DNA from: Pedobacter gandavensis
GTDB taxonomy: Bacteria; Bacteroidota; Bacteroidia; Sphingobacteriales; Sphingobacteriaceae
Length of the DNA: 64,000 bases
Assembly: GCF_014172405.1 (NCBI RefSeq)
Contig: NZ_WNXC01000004.1
Coordinates: 388,638 to 452,637, forward strand
Direction of reading: 5' to 3'
Part shown: one piece after another, positions 16,169-26,243 of the stretch
Position numbering within the stretch: the stretch's first letter is position 1
Layout: the number at the start of each line of letters is the position of its first letter
Notes under the pieces: model-generated
Seen by the model: only the letters and a program-made list of their open reading frames with translations
Told to the model about the DNA's origin: nothing
Database searches by the model: none
Translations under genes and position numbers: made by a program

Positions 16169-17635
16169 TTAGTTTACCGATGTTAATTTTTGTGATACCT
16201 GTTCTATTAATTGTTGTACCGAGGCTTCAGATAAATGAAGAATTGGTTTAGGATATACACCTAAAGCAATAATCATGGCACAAATGACATACAATACTAC
16301 TTTTTCAGATCCTTTAATATCTGTAAAGCCGATGGTTAAGTCGTTGGTTTTTCCCAGCATAATGTTCTGATACATTCTGAACATATATACCGCACCAAAG
16401 ATGATAGACAATCCAGCGAAAACGCCTGCCCAAACCTGGTATTGATAAATTCCGATCAGCAATAAGAACTCGCCAATGAAACCATTTGTTCCCGGAAGTG
16501 CTACCGTTCCCAATACAATGATTAAAAATGCAATGGCCAGTTGAGGTGCTTTTTTTGCAATCCCACCTAAATCTGCAATTTTATTAGTTTTCATGCGGCT
16601 GGCAATAATATCCAGCACAAAGAATAAACCGACAACATTGATACCGTGACTCAACATCTGTACCATAGCACCTTGCATACCTTGTGTATTCAATGCGAAT
16701 ATACCTGCAGCAATTAATCCTACGTGAGCGATAGAAGAATAAGCAACCAATCTCTTGGCGTCCTTCTGCGTAAAAGCAATAATAGAAGCATAAACCACCC
16801 CTATAATAGAAAGGATAATGGCTAAATGACCCCATTCCTGAACACCCACCGGAGCAATTGGCAACAACCATCTGATTACGCCATAAATACCCATTTTCAA
16901 CATAATCCCTGACAATAACATGGTTCCTGGAGTTGGAGCTTCAGTATACGTATCTGGTTGCCAGGTATGGAATGGGAAAATCGGCATCTTAATCGCAAAT
17001 GCGATAAAGAAAGCCCAGAAAATCCAGCCTTGCTGTACAGCATCAAGATTTAAATTATAGAAAGCCTGGATCTCAAAATTATGAGCAGGATTTTGTAAGT
17101 ATAGATAAATGATACCCATTAACATGAATAGAGATCCAGCAATGGTATACACGAAAAACTTCATGTTTACTCTAATTCTGTCTTTACCACCCCAGATTGC
17201 GCAGATAAAATAGATTGGAATTAGCGCTGCTTCCCAACCAATGTAGAATAAGAACGCATCTAAAGCTGTAAACACCAATAATAAACCAAACTGCATGAAC
17301 AAGATCAATGCAAAGAAAGCATTGGGCTTTTTATAATCATGCTGATAAGCCGATAGGATAATGATCGGAACCAATACGTTGGTTAATAAAATAGTGATCA
17401 TGCTAATGCCATCAATTCCCGCGTGGAAATTGATTCCCAAATCCTGAATCCAGGGATAGTTTACCGCAAATTGCGTACTGGCATCCGGTGTAAAATTACA
17501 TACCGTGATTAGAGTCAAGCCTAACGAAAGGATTGCTGACCCCAGAGCCACATGTTTCGCTGCATTACCTAGGAATGCAGTAACCACGGCGCCAACCAAT
17601 GGTAGAAAGATAAGAAGTATTAAAAGTTGTTCCAT
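16169..17635 (-). CDS. nuoM: NADH-quinone oxidoreductase subunit M
   Basis: A 488-residue antiporter-like membrane subunit of complex I. Recognisable are GIDGISM near the N-terminus, FIGWEAALIPIYF with the key glutamate, the FAIKMPIFPFHTWQPDTYTEAPTP block (lysine and TM7 region), LVAYSSIAHVG and LPGTNGFIGEFL. It lies between nuoL (21 bp) and nuoN (4 bp). Confidence 0.97.
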   Translation of the reverse strand: MEQLLILLIFLPLVGAVVTAFLGNAAKHVALGSAILSLGLTLITVCNFTPDASTQFAVNYPWIQDLGINFHAGIDGISMITILLTNVLVPIIILSAYQHDYKKPNAFFALILFMQFGLLLVFTALDAFLFYIGWEAALIPIYFICAIWGGKDRIRVNMKFFVYTIAGSLFMLMGIIYLYLQNPAHNFEIQAFYNLNLDAVQQGWIFWAFFIAFAIKMPIFPFHTWQPDTYTEAPTPGTMLLSGIMLKMGIYGVIRWLLPIAPVGVQEWGHLAIILSIIGVVYASIIAFTQKDAKRLVAYSSIAHVGLIAAGIFALNTQGMQGAMVQMLSHGINVVGLFFVLDIIASRMKTNKIADLGGIAKKAPQLAIAFLIIVLGTVALPGTNGFIGEFLLLIGIYQYQVWAGVFAGLSIIFGAVYMFRMYQNIMLGKTNDLTIGFTDIKGSEKVVLYVICAMIIALGVYPKPILHLSEASVQQLIEQVSQKLTSVN

Positions 17636-17656
17636 TATGTTTTCTTGAACGATCTT

Positions 17657-19549
17657 TTACAGAGATAAATAAGTATACAATAACAATGAGATGATTCCTA
17701 CCACCATCATTAACAGATAGAAGCCAACGTTTCCAGACTGAACCAAACGTAAACCTTTACTAGCTTCCGATGTGCCCCAGCCTAAACCGTTCACTATACC
17801 ATCAACAATCTTATTGTCAATAATTTTATAGAAGAAAGTTGAAAGTGCATCTAAAGGTCTTCTGATTAGGAAATCATAAATCTCATCGATATAGAATTTT
17901 TGGTAAGACAGATTAGCCAAAGCCGTTCTTTTTCCTTCATCAGGAAGAGGAATATGGTTTTGTTTAACGTATTTCACATAAGCGAAGCCAATTGCAATCA
18001 GTACACCTATTACAGAAACTGCCATTAACATATATTCTGTTGCATGATCTGGACCTTCAGTAGCGTGTTTGATCACAGGAGCCATCCAATGCGACAACCA
18101 ATGGTTTCCGCCTAATGCTTCAGGAACACCGATCATTCCACCGATAGCAGATAACACTGCCAATACGATTAGAGGAATAGTCATTGACTTTGGAGATTCA
18201 TGAATTTTCTCTTCTGCATGGTGCGTTCCACGATACTTCCCTGAGAAGGTAAGGAACAACATTCTGAACATATAGAAAGCAGTAAGGAATGCAGTGAATA
18301 CACCAATTGCCCACATCGTTTTATCATGTGCATAGACATGCGCCAGGATCTCATCCTTAGAGAAGAAACCTGAGAATGGAGGTAGACCAGCAATTGCAAT
18401 CGTTCCGATCAACATGGTGATAAATGTAACTGGTAATTTCTTACGTAAGCCACCCATATGTCTCATGTCTTGCTCATGGTGTAAAGCATGAATTACAGAA
18501 CCTGCACATAAGAACAATAACGCTTTAAAGAAAGCGTGAGTGATCACATGGAAGAAAGCACCATTGTAAGCGCCAACTCCTAAACCAAGGAACATATATC
18601 CTAATTGAGATACTGTAGAATAAGCCAGTACCTTTTTAATGTCTGTTTGTGTTAAGGCGATAATTGCACCCAATACTGCCGTAGCTAAACCAACGATCGC
18701 GATAATATGCTGAATCATTGGTGCCAGGTCGAAGATCACGTTTGATCTTGCGATCATATACACACCTGCAGTTACCATGGTAGCTGCGTGAATCAATGCA
18801 GAAACTGGTGTTGGACCAGCCATCGCATCAGGTAACCAGGTAAATAAAGGCAACTGAGCCGATTTACCGCAGGCACCAATAAACAACAACAAAGCAATTA
18901 AGGCGATGCTACCGTTTCCAGGAAGCATATTTGCCGCCTGAGGAAAGATTTTAGAGAACTCTACAGTACCAAAAGTGGTAAAGATAAAGAACACCCCTAA
19001 GAGGAATCCAAGGTCACCGATACGGTTCATGATGAAAGCTTTCTTAGCTGCAGAAGCATAACTACTATTCGTGTACCAGAATCCAATTAGAAGGTAAGAA
19101 CAAAGTCCTACGCCTTCCCATCCGATGAACATTACGATATAGTTAGAACCTAATACCAATAGCAACATGAAAAAGATAAATAGGTTCAGGTAGCTAAAAA
19201 ACTTCCCAAAAGCCTCATCAGCATGCATATAGCCAACAGAGTAAATGTGGATTAAGAAACCCACCCCAGTAATGATCAACAGCATAATAGAGCTGAGTGG
19301 ATCTAACAGGAAGGAAAGTGGAATGTTCAGCTTACCAGCACTGATCCAGTCGAACAAGAAGATCTCGTGCGACTTATTCGCATCTGCTCCCAATTCGAAG
19401 AAGATACCTACACTGATAGCAAAGGAAATGAATATCACGCTGCTTCCGATGAAACCGATTAGGTTTTTAGAAAGCGTATTTCTTCCCAGGCCGTTGATAA
19501 CGAAGCCTAAAAGAGGAATTAAGGGAACCAGCCAAACTAAATTTATCAT
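17657..19549 (-). CDS. nuoL: NADH-quinone oxidoreductase subunit L
   Basis: A 630-residue membrane subunit, the distal proton pump with the long lateral helix. The N-terminal Proton_antipo_N domain has the SFLLDPLSSIM block and FIGWEGVGLCSYLLIGFW. The core has SAQLPLFTWLPDAMAGPTPVS, AYSTVSQLGYM and GLPPFSGFFSKDEIL. The C-terminus (after about 520) is the amphipathic traverse helix plus the final anchor. Length is typical. Confidence 0.97.
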   Translation of the reverse strand: MINLVWLVPLIPLLGFVINGLGRNTLSKNLIGFIGSSVIFISFAISVGIFFELGADANKSHEIFLFDWISAGKLNIPLSFLLDPLSSIMLLIITGVGFLIHIYSVGYMHADEAFGKFFSYLNLFIFFMLLLVLGSNYIVMFIGWEGVGLCSYLLIGFWYTNSSYASAAKKAFIMNRIGDLGFLLGVFFIFTTFGTVEFSKIFPQAANMLPGNGSIALIALLLFIGACGKSAQLPLFTWLPDAMAGPTPVSALIHAATMVTAGVYMIARSNVIFDLAPMIQHIIAIVGLATAVLGAIIALTQTDIKKVLAYSTVSQLGYMFLGLGVGAYNGAFFHVITHAFFKALLFLCAGSVIHALHHEQDMRHMGGLRKKLPVTFITMLIGTIAIAGLPPFSGFFSKDEILAHVYAHDKTMWAIGVFTAFLTAFYMFRMLFLTFSGKYRGTHHAEEKIHESPKSMTIPLIVLAVLSAIGGMIGVPEALGGNHWLSHWMAPVIKHATEGPDHATEYMLMAVSVIGVLIAIGFAYVKYVKQNHIPLPDEGKRTALANLSYQKFYIDEIYDFLIRRPLDALSTFFYKIIDNKIVDGIVNGLGWGTSEASKGLRLVQSGNVGFYLLMMVVGIISLLLYTYLSL

Positions 19550-19571
19550 GTTATTACTTTATTCTTATTAA

Positions 19572-19901
19572 TTACCACTTAAGGCGATTCAACACATTTA
19601 TATCTATAGATTGTGTATTTCTGTACACCATTACAATAATACTTAGTCCAACTGCAACTTCTGCAGCAGCAAGTGCCATAATGAAAAATACGAATACTTG
19701 TCCTGACGGATCATTGTTATGTACCGAAAATGCGGTCAACAGTAAATTTACTGCATTCAGCATCAATTCTACCGACATAAAGATGACGATGGCGTTTCTG
19801 CGGGTCAATACCCCAATTACACCAATGGTGAAAATAATCGCACTTAGCCAGATGTAGTGGTTAAGTGGTACTCCCTGCAATCCCTGAGTTATGTTTTCCA
19901 T
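19572..19901 (-). CDS. nuoK: NADH-quinone oxidoreductase subunit K
   Basis: A 109-residue membrane subunit with three hydrophobic segments and the SVELMLNAVNLLLTAF motif carrying the conserved intramembrane glutamate, the part of complex I that links to the antiporter arm. It lies between nuoJ (57 bp) and nuoL (22 bp). Confidence 0.96.
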   Translation of the reverse strand: MENITQGLQGVPLNHYIWLSAIIFTIGVIGVLTRRNAIVIFMSVELMLNAVNLLLTAFSVHNNDPSGQVFVFFIMALAAAEVAVGLSIIVMVYRNTQSIDINVLNRLKW

Positions 19902-19958
19902 TCAGTTTATACTTAATTATGGTCAAGAGTTTTACATCAAATGATGCAAACCCAAATC

Positions 19959-20456
19959 CTATACTTTTTCTTTTTTAGTTAACAATACTGCACCTACCAT
20001 TGCGGTCAACAATAGTACTGAAGACAGTTCAAAAGGCAACATATAAGGACCAAACAATTCCTTACCTAAATTCTTTACCAATCCTAGATTAGGATTTTTC
20101 AACAATACCGGATCAGAAATCGCTGTTGCTTTTAAAGAACCAATAATAGTTACGACTAAGCAACATCCTGCAATCACGCCTACAACTTTTACCAGGTTAG
20201 ATTTTAAGGGCTCGTTCTCCTTGTTGAGGTTGAGTAACATCAGTACAAAGAGGAATAAGACCATGATGGCCCCCATGTAAACGATAAAGTTCACGACTGC
20301 CAAAAACTGTGCATTCAATAAAATGTAATGAACCGTTAATGTAAAGAAAGTAACGATTAAGTAAAGCACGCTATGCACTGGGTTCTTAGAAAAGATAACC
20401 ATCAGTGAAAAGATGACGCTTAATGCTGCTACAAAATAGAATACCGATGTACCCAT
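19959..20456 (-). CDS. nuoJ: NADH-quinone oxidoreductase subunit J
   Basis: A 165-residue membrane subunit with five hydrophobic segments. The conserved VNFIVYMGAIMVLFLFVLMLL is the TM3 pi-bulge region whose movement couples quinone chemistry to pumping. It begins 53 bp after nuoI. Confidence 0.95.
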   Translation of the reverse strand: MGTSVFYFVAALSVIFSLMVIFSKNPVHSVLYLIVTFFTLTVHYILLNAQFLAVVNFIVYMGAIMVLFLFVLMLLNLNKENEPLKSNLVKVVGVIAGCCLVVTIIGSLKATAISDPVLLKNPNLGLVKNLGKELFGPYMLPFELSSVLLLTAMVGAVLLTKKEKV

Positions 20457-20509
20457 CTATGATATGTTTAAACTGTTTATATTAATAACCCGAAGGTTAC
20501 GTATGCTAA

Positions 20510-21010
20510 TTATTTCTTCTCTAATGGTGCCTCTACTAATTTATCCTTACCGTAAATAAAATCTTTACGCAGATAATCCGAAGGGACAATTGGACCGTCT
20601 AAGTAGATGGCTTCTTTTGGACAGGCTTCTTCACACAATCCACAGAAAATACAACGTAACATGTTGATCTCATATACTGAGGCGTATTTCTCCTCACGGT
20701 AAAGGTCTATCTCTTCCGGTTTACGCTCTGATGCAATCATGGTGATCGCTTCAGCTGGACAAGATAATGCACAAAGCCCACAAGCCGTACAACGCTCTTT
20801 ACCATTTTCGTCTCTTTTCAAAGAGTGCATCCCTCTGAAATTCGTAGAAAACTCCCTTTGTTCTTCCGGGTATCTGATGGTCGCTTCTTTCTTAAAGAAG
20901 TGGCTTATGGTAATAGCTAAGCCTTTAGTGATTGCAGGCAAATACATGCGTTCTGCAAACGTGAGGGGCTTTTTCTCTAATACTTTCTTTTTACTGGTTA
21001 ATGGTTCCAT
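20510..21010 (-). CDS. nuoI: NADH-quinone oxidoreductase subunit I (2x[4Fe-4S])
   Basis: A 166-residue ferredoxin-like subunit passing electrons through clusters N6a and N6b. Two complete 4Fe-4S motifs are seen: CTACGLCALSCP and CIFCGLCEEACP. The N-terminal region packs against the membrane arm. Placed 34 bp after nuoH in the canonical order. Confidence 0.96.
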   Translation of the reverse strand: MEPLTSKKKVLEKKPLTFAERMYLPAITKGLAITISHFFKKEATIRYPEEQREFSTNFRGMHSLKRDENGKERCTACGLCALSCPAEAITMIASERKPEEIDLYREEKYASVYEINMLRCIFCGLCEEACPKEAIYLDGPIVPSDYLRKDFIYGKDKLVEAPLEKK

Positions 21011-21044
21011 TAAACCTCCTAATTATACCGCTAAATGCGGACAG

Positions 21045-22082
21045 TTAAAACTTTTCAATTATAGCAATCACAATACTTGTGATAATGATATTCGCAATGG
21101 CCAAAGGAATTAAGACCTTCCAACCTAAGTGCATCAGCTGATCATAACGGAAACGAGGAATCGTCCAACGTACCCACATGAAGAAGAAGATGAAAGCAAA
21201 GATCTTAAGGAAGAAGACTGCCGTTCCAATTAACGGGGCAATCACTGTTCCTGTTTGTGCCAGTACCCAATCCATTCCAGGGTAGTTATAACCACCGAAA
21301 TATAAACTAGCCATTACTGCTGCAGAAACAAACATATTGATATATTCTGCAAACAAGTAGAAACCTAGTTTCATAGAAGAATACTCCGTATGGTAACCAC
21401 CGATTAGCTCAGTCTCACATTCCGGTAAATCGAAAGGAGCTCTGTTCGTCTCTGCAAAAGAGCAAACCATGAATAACAAAAAGCCTAGTGGCTGATACAA
21501 TACATTCCAACGCCATCCGTGTTGATTGGCAACAATCTCACCCAAACTCATAGAGTTCGTTACCAGTAACAGGGCAATAATGGAAAGTCCCATTGCAATC
21601 TCATAACTGATGTTTTGTGATGCTGCACGAATCGCACTTAATAAAGAGTATTTATTGTTAGATGCCCATCCACCGATCATTACACCATATACACCCAAAG
21701 AAACTACTCCGAAAATATATAGAATACCAACGTTGATGTCAGTTACCTGCAAAGGAATCACGCGATCACCAACAGTAATTGCGCTACCCCAAGGAATCAC
21801 TGCTGTACCAATACAAGCAGTTAACATTGCTAAACCAGGTCCCACCATAAACAACCATTTACTGGCGTTTGTAGGAATGATTTCCTCTTTCATGAACATT
21901 TTCACCCCATCAGCTAAAGGCTGAAGAATTCCAAATGGACCTGCTCTGTCCGGTCCTAACCTATCCTGTAGAAATGCAGCCACTTTCCTTTCTGCATAAG
22001 TGGAATACATGGCTATCAATAAACTTATACCGAATATAATCGCTACCAGTACAAATTTTTCTATTACAAAAGCTATATCCAT
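21045..22082 (-). CDS. nuoH: NADH-quinone oxidoreductase subunit H
   Basis: A 345-residue membrane subunit with about eight hydrophobic segments, forming the quinone-entry chamber. Diagnostic are ERKVAAFLQDRLGPDRAGP and the acidic loop FDLPECETELIGGYHTEYSS. It shares its first base with the end of the nuoG gene. Confidence 0.96.
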   Translation of the reverse strand: MDIAFVIEKFVLVAIIFGISLLIAMYSTYAERKVAAFLQDRLGPDRAGPFGILQPLADGVKMFMKEEIIPTNASKWLFMVGPGLAMLTACIGTAVIPWGSAITVGDRVIPLQVTDINVGILYIFGVVSLGVYGVMIGGWASNNKYSLLSAIRAASQNISYEIAMGLSIIALLLVTNSMSLGEIVANQHGWRWNVLYQPLGFLLFMVCSFAETNRAPFDLPECETELIGGYHTEYSSMKLGFYLFAEYINMFVSAAVMASLYFGGYNYPGMDWVLAQTGTVIAPLIGTAVFFLKIFAFIFFFMWVRWTIPRFRYDQLMHLGWKVLIPLAIANIIITSIVIAIIEKF

Positions 22083-23086
22083 TAGAATTTAGTGGTTTTT
22101 TCTAGTTCAATCCTATTTGCTTCTTTTAATCGCTCATCTTCCTGAATTACCGGTAAAGGTATTAAAGTCTCGTAGTGATTAGATGAAATTACAGAGGTAT
22201 CTGGAATGTGTGTAGGATGCTCAATTGTCCAATCTGCCGTTTTCTTCTTGTCAAAACGACAAGTATTACAGATAAACTCTTCCACCTCACCATAAACATC
22301 TTTACGTGCGGTAACACGCAAAACATCTGCTCCTTTATACCATAGCGTTACTTTACCGCTACAAGTAGGGCAATCTCTATGCGCATCAATAGGTTTAGTA
22401 AACCAAACCCTGTTTTTGAATCGGAAAGTTTTGTCTGTTAATGCACCAACCGGGCAAACATCGATTACGTTTCCAGAGAAATCATTGTCGACAGCCGTTT
22501 GGATATAAGTAGAAATTTCTGAATGATCTCCACGATTTAAGATCCCGTGAACACGTTTATTGGTAATCTGATCTGCAGTAAATACACAACGGTAACACAA
22601 GATACACCTGTTCATGTGTAGCTGAATTTTATCACCGATATCAATGCGCTCAAAAGTTCTTCTTTCAAACTCATATCTTGTTTTCTGCAAACCATGCTCA
22701 TAACCTAAGTTTTGAAGGTCACATTCACCAGCCTGATCACACACCGGGCAATCCAATGGATGGTTGATCAACAACATCTCCACGACACCACTTCTTGCTT
22801 CGATCACTTCTGGAGAAGTAATGTTCAATACTTCCATACCATCCATTACAGTGGTACGGCATGAAGCTACTAATTTCGGCATTGGACGCGGGTCTTTCTC
22901 AGAACCCTTGCTCACCTTTACGATGCAGGTTCTACATTTACCACCGCTACCTTCTAATTTGGAATAATAACACATCGCCGGAGGGACAATATCCCCACCG
23001 ATTTGGCGCGCAGCATTAAGGATGGTTGTCCCTGGCGCTACTTCTACGGTTATTCCGTCTATGGTTACCTTAACTTTATCACTCAT
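22082..23086 (-). CDS. nuoG: Short NuoG-like iron-sulphur subunit of complex I
   Basis: A 334-residue form of the large NADH-dehydrogenase iron-sulphur subunit. It has the [2Fe-2S] N-terminal domain (PAMCYYSKLEG, GKCRTCIV, ASCRT), the His-ligated cluster region (HPLDCPVCDQAGECDLQ), and the next 4Fe-4S set (CILCYRC, CPVGAL), then a DCPTCSG...CNTCR zinc/iron-like pair. The whole molybdopterin-oxidoreductase-type C-terminal domain (about 500 residues in E. coli) is missing. This short form is usual in Bacteroidota, so it is not a truncation by mutation. Electron route N1a/N4/N5 is retained. Confidence 0.93.
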   Translation of the reverse strand: MSDKVKVTIDGITVEVAPGTTILNAARQIGGDIVPPAMCYYSKLEGSGGKCRTCIVKVSKGSEKDPRPMPKLVASCRTTVMDGMEVLNITSPEVIEARSGVVEMLLINHPLDCPVCDQAGECDLQNLGYEHGLQKTRYEFERRTFERIDIGDKIQLHMNRCILCYRCVFTADQITNKRVHGILNRGDHSEISTYIQTAVDNDFSGNVIDVCPVGALTDKTFRFKNRVWFTKPIDAHRDCPTCSGKVTLWYKGADVLRVTARKDVYGEVEEFICNTCRFDKKKTADWTIEHPTHIPDTSVISSNHYETLIPLPVIQEDERLKEANRIELEKTTKF

Positions 23087-23155
23087 TGTTAAAGATATTC
23101 TTTATCATCGCTCCGCTTTTCCTGCTATTAAACGCTCCAAGCATCGGTTTGATCG

Positions 23156-24520
23156 TTAATTTTCTGTACTAACTGCTTTAGCTATTGGCTCGGCATAATT
23201 TGCCAATCCGTAATTTGTATCCAGGGATAACTGTGGGTTTTTCACATGCCATTCAAATTCATCTCTGAAATGTCTGATGGCACTTGCTACTGGCCAAGCT
23301 GCAGCGTCACCTAGTGGACAAATGGTGTTCCCTTCAATTTTCTTAGAAACATCTACCAACAAATCAATATCGCTCATTTTACCATGGCCATACTCAATGC
23401 GGTGAAGCACTTTTTCCATCCATCCAGTACCCTCACGACAAGGTGAACATTGTCCACAGCTCTCATGGTGATAAAAACGGGAGAAATTCCAGGTGTTTCT
23501 AACCATACATTGGTCTTCATCAAAAGCGATGAAACCACCCGAACCCATCATCGTACCAGTCGCAAAACCACCTTCAGATAAAGATTCATAACTCATTAAA
23601 CGAGGTTCCCCGTTAGCAAGCTTTAAAGAAAGGTTAGCAGGAAGTACCGGAACAGAAGATCCACCAGCAACTGTTGCCTTCAATCTTTTGCCATTGGCGA
23701 TACCACCACACCATTCATCAGAATAGATAAATTCTTCTACAGGTAAGCCCAATTCAATCTCATAAACACCTGGTCTTACCAGATTTCCAGAGGCTGAAAT
23801 CAGTTTTGTACCGGTACTACGACCAATACCCACCTTTGCATACTCGTCTCCACCATCATTAATGATGGGTACCACAGCAGCAATAGATTCCACATTGTTA
23901 ACTACCGTCGGACAACCATACAATCCTGCAATCGCAGGGAATGGAGGTTTAATCCTTGGATTACCGCGTTTTCCTTCTAATGATTCTAATAGTGCAGTTT
24001 CTTCTCCGCAGATATAAGCACCACCACCCGGCTGAACGTATAATTCCAGGTCGTAACCTGAACCTAAAATATTTTTACCTAAAAATCCTGCATTCTTAGC
24101 TTCAGCAATAGCTTTTTCCAGAATACGAATTTGAGGCATCATTTCACCACGTACATAGATAAAAGAGGTTTTAGCACCCAAAGCAAAGCTGGATACAATC
24201 ATACCTTCAATCAGTGCATGAGGAATGTGAGTCATCAGATAACGGTCTTTAAATGTTCCTGGCTCCGATTCATCGGCATTACAAACCAGGTAACGTGCTA
24301 CCCCCTCAGGTTTAGCCAAAAAGCTCCATTTCATTCCCGTAGGAAATCCTGCACCCCCGCGACCACGTAATCCGGACTTCTTTACCTCTTCCACAACTTC
24401 ATCGGGAGTCAGAGTTTTCAACGCCTTTTCCACAGCACGGTACCCGCCTTTTTGGCGATAAACATCCAATGTATGAATGCCCGGTACGTTTATATGTTCT
24501 AATAATAGTTTACGACTCAT
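23156..24520 (-). CDS. nuoF: NADH-quinone oxidoreductase subunit F
   Basis: A 454-residue flavoprotein holding FMN, the NADH site and cluster N3. Motifs are GLRGRGGAGFPTGMKW (NADH-binding), CNADESEPGTFKDR (FMN), GAYICGEETALLESLEGKRG, and the cluster ligands in HESCGQCSPCREG with a final cysteine in NTICPLGD. The first base overlaps the end of nuoE. Confidence 0.97.
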   Translation of the reverse strand: MSRKLLLEHINVPGIHTLDVYRQKGGYRAVEKALKTLTPDEVVEEVKKSGLRGRGGAGFPTGMKWSFLAKPEGVARYLVCNADESEPGTFKDRYLMTHIPHALIEGMIVSSFALGAKTSFIYVRGEMMPQIRILEKAIAEAKNAGFLGKNILGSGYDLELYVQPGGGAYICGEETALLESLEGKRGNPRIKPPFPAIAGLYGCPTVVNNVESIAAVVPIINDGGDEYAKVGIGRSTGTKLISASGNLVRPGVYEIELGLPVEEFIYSDEWCGGIANGKRLKATVAGGSSVPVLPANLSLKLANGEPRLMSYESLSEGGFATGTMMGSGGFIAFDEDQCMVRNTWNFSRFYHHESCGQCSPCREGTGWMEKVLHRIEYGHGKMSDIDLLVDVSKKIEGNTICPLGDAAAWPVASAIRHFRDEFEWHVKNPQLSLDTNYGLANYAEPIAKAVSTEN

Positions 24521-25032
24521 TATTTCTTGCGTAAGTCTTGTATCAAATCGTCTACCTTTTTTTCGTCAAGGTTCTCATAGAAGGTGTACTCAGGCCCTAT
24601 TTGTAATACCGGACCATAGCCGCAAGCAGCTAAACACTCTACTCCTCTCCAGCTAAATAAGCCGTCAGGAGTTACCTCATTTTCTTTAACGCCAAGGCTT
24701 TTTTCAATATGGCCCATCAGTTTCTCTGCACCTACCAGACAGCAAGGTCCTGTTCTGCAAACTTCCAGAACATATTTCCCTTGTGGCTTTAAAAAGTACA
24801 TACTGTAGAACGAGGCTACTTCATATACTTCAATTGGCTCAATGCGCAGATATTCCGCAACTTTATCCATAGCATTTGGACTTAACCAGCCCAGTTCTGC
24901 TTGTACTTCATGCAAAATTGGCAATAAAGCGGATTTTTGCTTTCCTTCCGGATACCTTTTAACGATCTCTTCAAACTTTTCAACTAAAGCTGAGGAGAAC
25001 TGTACAGGTTGTTGTTCTTCTACTTTAAGCAT
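24520..25032 (-). CDS. nuoE: NADH-quinone oxidoreductase subunit E
   Basis: A 170-residue thioredoxin-fold subunit with [2Fe-2S] cluster N1a. The four cysteines appear as CRTGPC and CLAACG. It overlaps the nuoD stop by 8 bp at its start and nuoF by one base at its end, giving tight translational coupling of the electron-input module. Confidence 0.95.
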   Translation of the reverse strand: MLKVEEQQPVQFSSALVEKFEEIVKRYPEGKQKSALLPILHEVQAELGWLSPNAMDKVAEYLRIEPIEVYEVASFYSMYFLKPQGKYVLEVCRTGPCCLVGAEKLMGHIEKSLGVKENEVTPDGLFSWRGVECLAACGYGPVLQIGPEYTFYENLDEKKVDDLIQDLRKK

Positions 25033-26239
25033 CTAATTCTCCTGCAATAATATTCATACTACTCATGTTAATGATGGCATCTGATAACATCATACCAACA
25101 CTCATGGGCGCAAACATTTGATAATTTATAAAGCTTGGTCTTCTAAAGTGCAAACGGTAAGGTGTTCTACCACCATCGTTGATCAAATAGAAACCTAATT
25201 CTCCGTTACCACCTTCTACTGCATGGTAAACTTCCGCTTTTGGTGCATCAATCTCTCCCATCACAATTTTGAAGTGATAGATTAAAGCCTCCATATTGTT
25301 GTAAACTTCTTCTTTAGCTGGCAAATAGAATTCCGGAACATCCGCATGGAAAACTCCTGCAGGTTCGTGCTTCAATTTCTCCAAAGCTTGTTCAATAATG
25401 CTCACACTTTCCCACATTTCTGCATTACGCACCAGGTAACGGTCATATATATCACCGCTGGTACCTACAGGAACCTGAAAATCGAAATCTTCGTAGGAAG
25501 AATAAGGCTCACTCACACGAACATCATAATCTACTCCTGCAGAACGCAATAATGGACCAGTCCAGCCATAATCCAAGGCCATTTCTGCAGAAACTGCAGC
25601 CACACCTGAAGTACGGTCAATAAAAATCCTGTTGCGATCAAGCAAACTTTCGAATTCTTTTAATGCTACCGGGAATGTTTTTAAAAATTTATTGATTTTC
25701 GCAAAAGCGATTTCATTGAAATCTCTTTCAAAACCACCAATTCTACCAATGTTGGTCGTCAGACGGGCACCACAAATCTCCTCGAAGATCTCATAGATGT
25801 GCTCTCTGAACTGGAACAGGTAAAGGAAAGTAGTGGTTGCACCAGTATCCTGAGCAATAATGGTGTTACAAATGATGTGATCGGCGATCCTGGACAGTTC
25901 CATCACGATTACCCTTAAGTAATCTACCCTTTTAGGCATTTTGATGTTCAGCAATTTCTCTACTGTCATGTGCCATCCCATATTATTGATCGGCGATGAG
26001 CAGTAGTTCAATCTATCTGTCAACGGGGTGATCTGATAGAATGGACGGTGTTCTGCAATTTTTTCAAAAGCACGGTGAATATAGCCAATGGTAGAAACAC
26101 CACTTACAATACGCTCTCCGTCCAATTGAATTACATTTTGAAAAACACCATGTGTTGCCGGGTGAGTAGGCCCTAAATTCAGGGTTACCAACTCACTCTG
26201 AGGATCATTATCTGTATATACCGGTTGATTGTGATTCAT
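25025..26239 (-). CDS. nuoD: NADH-quinone oxidoreductase subunit D
   Basis: A 404-residue 49-kDa-type subunit lining the quinone pocket, related to [NiFe]-hydrogenase large subunits. Clear blocks are LGPTHPATHGVF (quinone-contacting His), GYIHRAFEKIAEHR, NYCSSPINN, and the C-terminal GELGFYLINDGG...PYRLHFRRPSF. The ATG at 26239 is preferred; a TTG at 26254 would overlap nuoC by 11 bp. nuoC and nuoD are separate here, not fused as in E. coli. Confidence 0.96.
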   Translation of the reverse strand: MNHNQPVYTDNDPQSELVTLNLGPTHPATHGVFQNVIQLDGERIVSGVSTIGYIHRAFEKIAEHRPFYQITPLTDRLNYCSSPINNMGWHMTVEKLLNIKMPKRVDYLRVIVMELSRIADHIICNTIIAQDTGATTTFLYLFQFREHIYEIFEEICGARLTTNIGRIGGFERDFNEIAFAKINKFLKTFPVALKEFESLLDRNRIFIDRTSGVAAVSAEMALDYGWTGPLLRSAGVDYDVRVSEPYSSYEDFDFQVPVGTSGDIYDRYLVRNAEMWESVSIIEQALEKLKHEPAGVFHADVPEFYLPAKEEVYNNMEALIYHFKIVMGEIDAPKAEVYHAVEGGNGELGFYLINDGGRTPYRLHFRRPSFINYQMFAPMSVGMMLSDAIINMSSMNIIAGELDA

Positions 26240-26243
26240 GTTC

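Noticed and set aside
16584..16871. 95-codon minus-strand frame inside nuoM
   Set aside because: Shadow frame rich in Tyr/Cys/Arg with no recognisable fold, fully within a confident gene.
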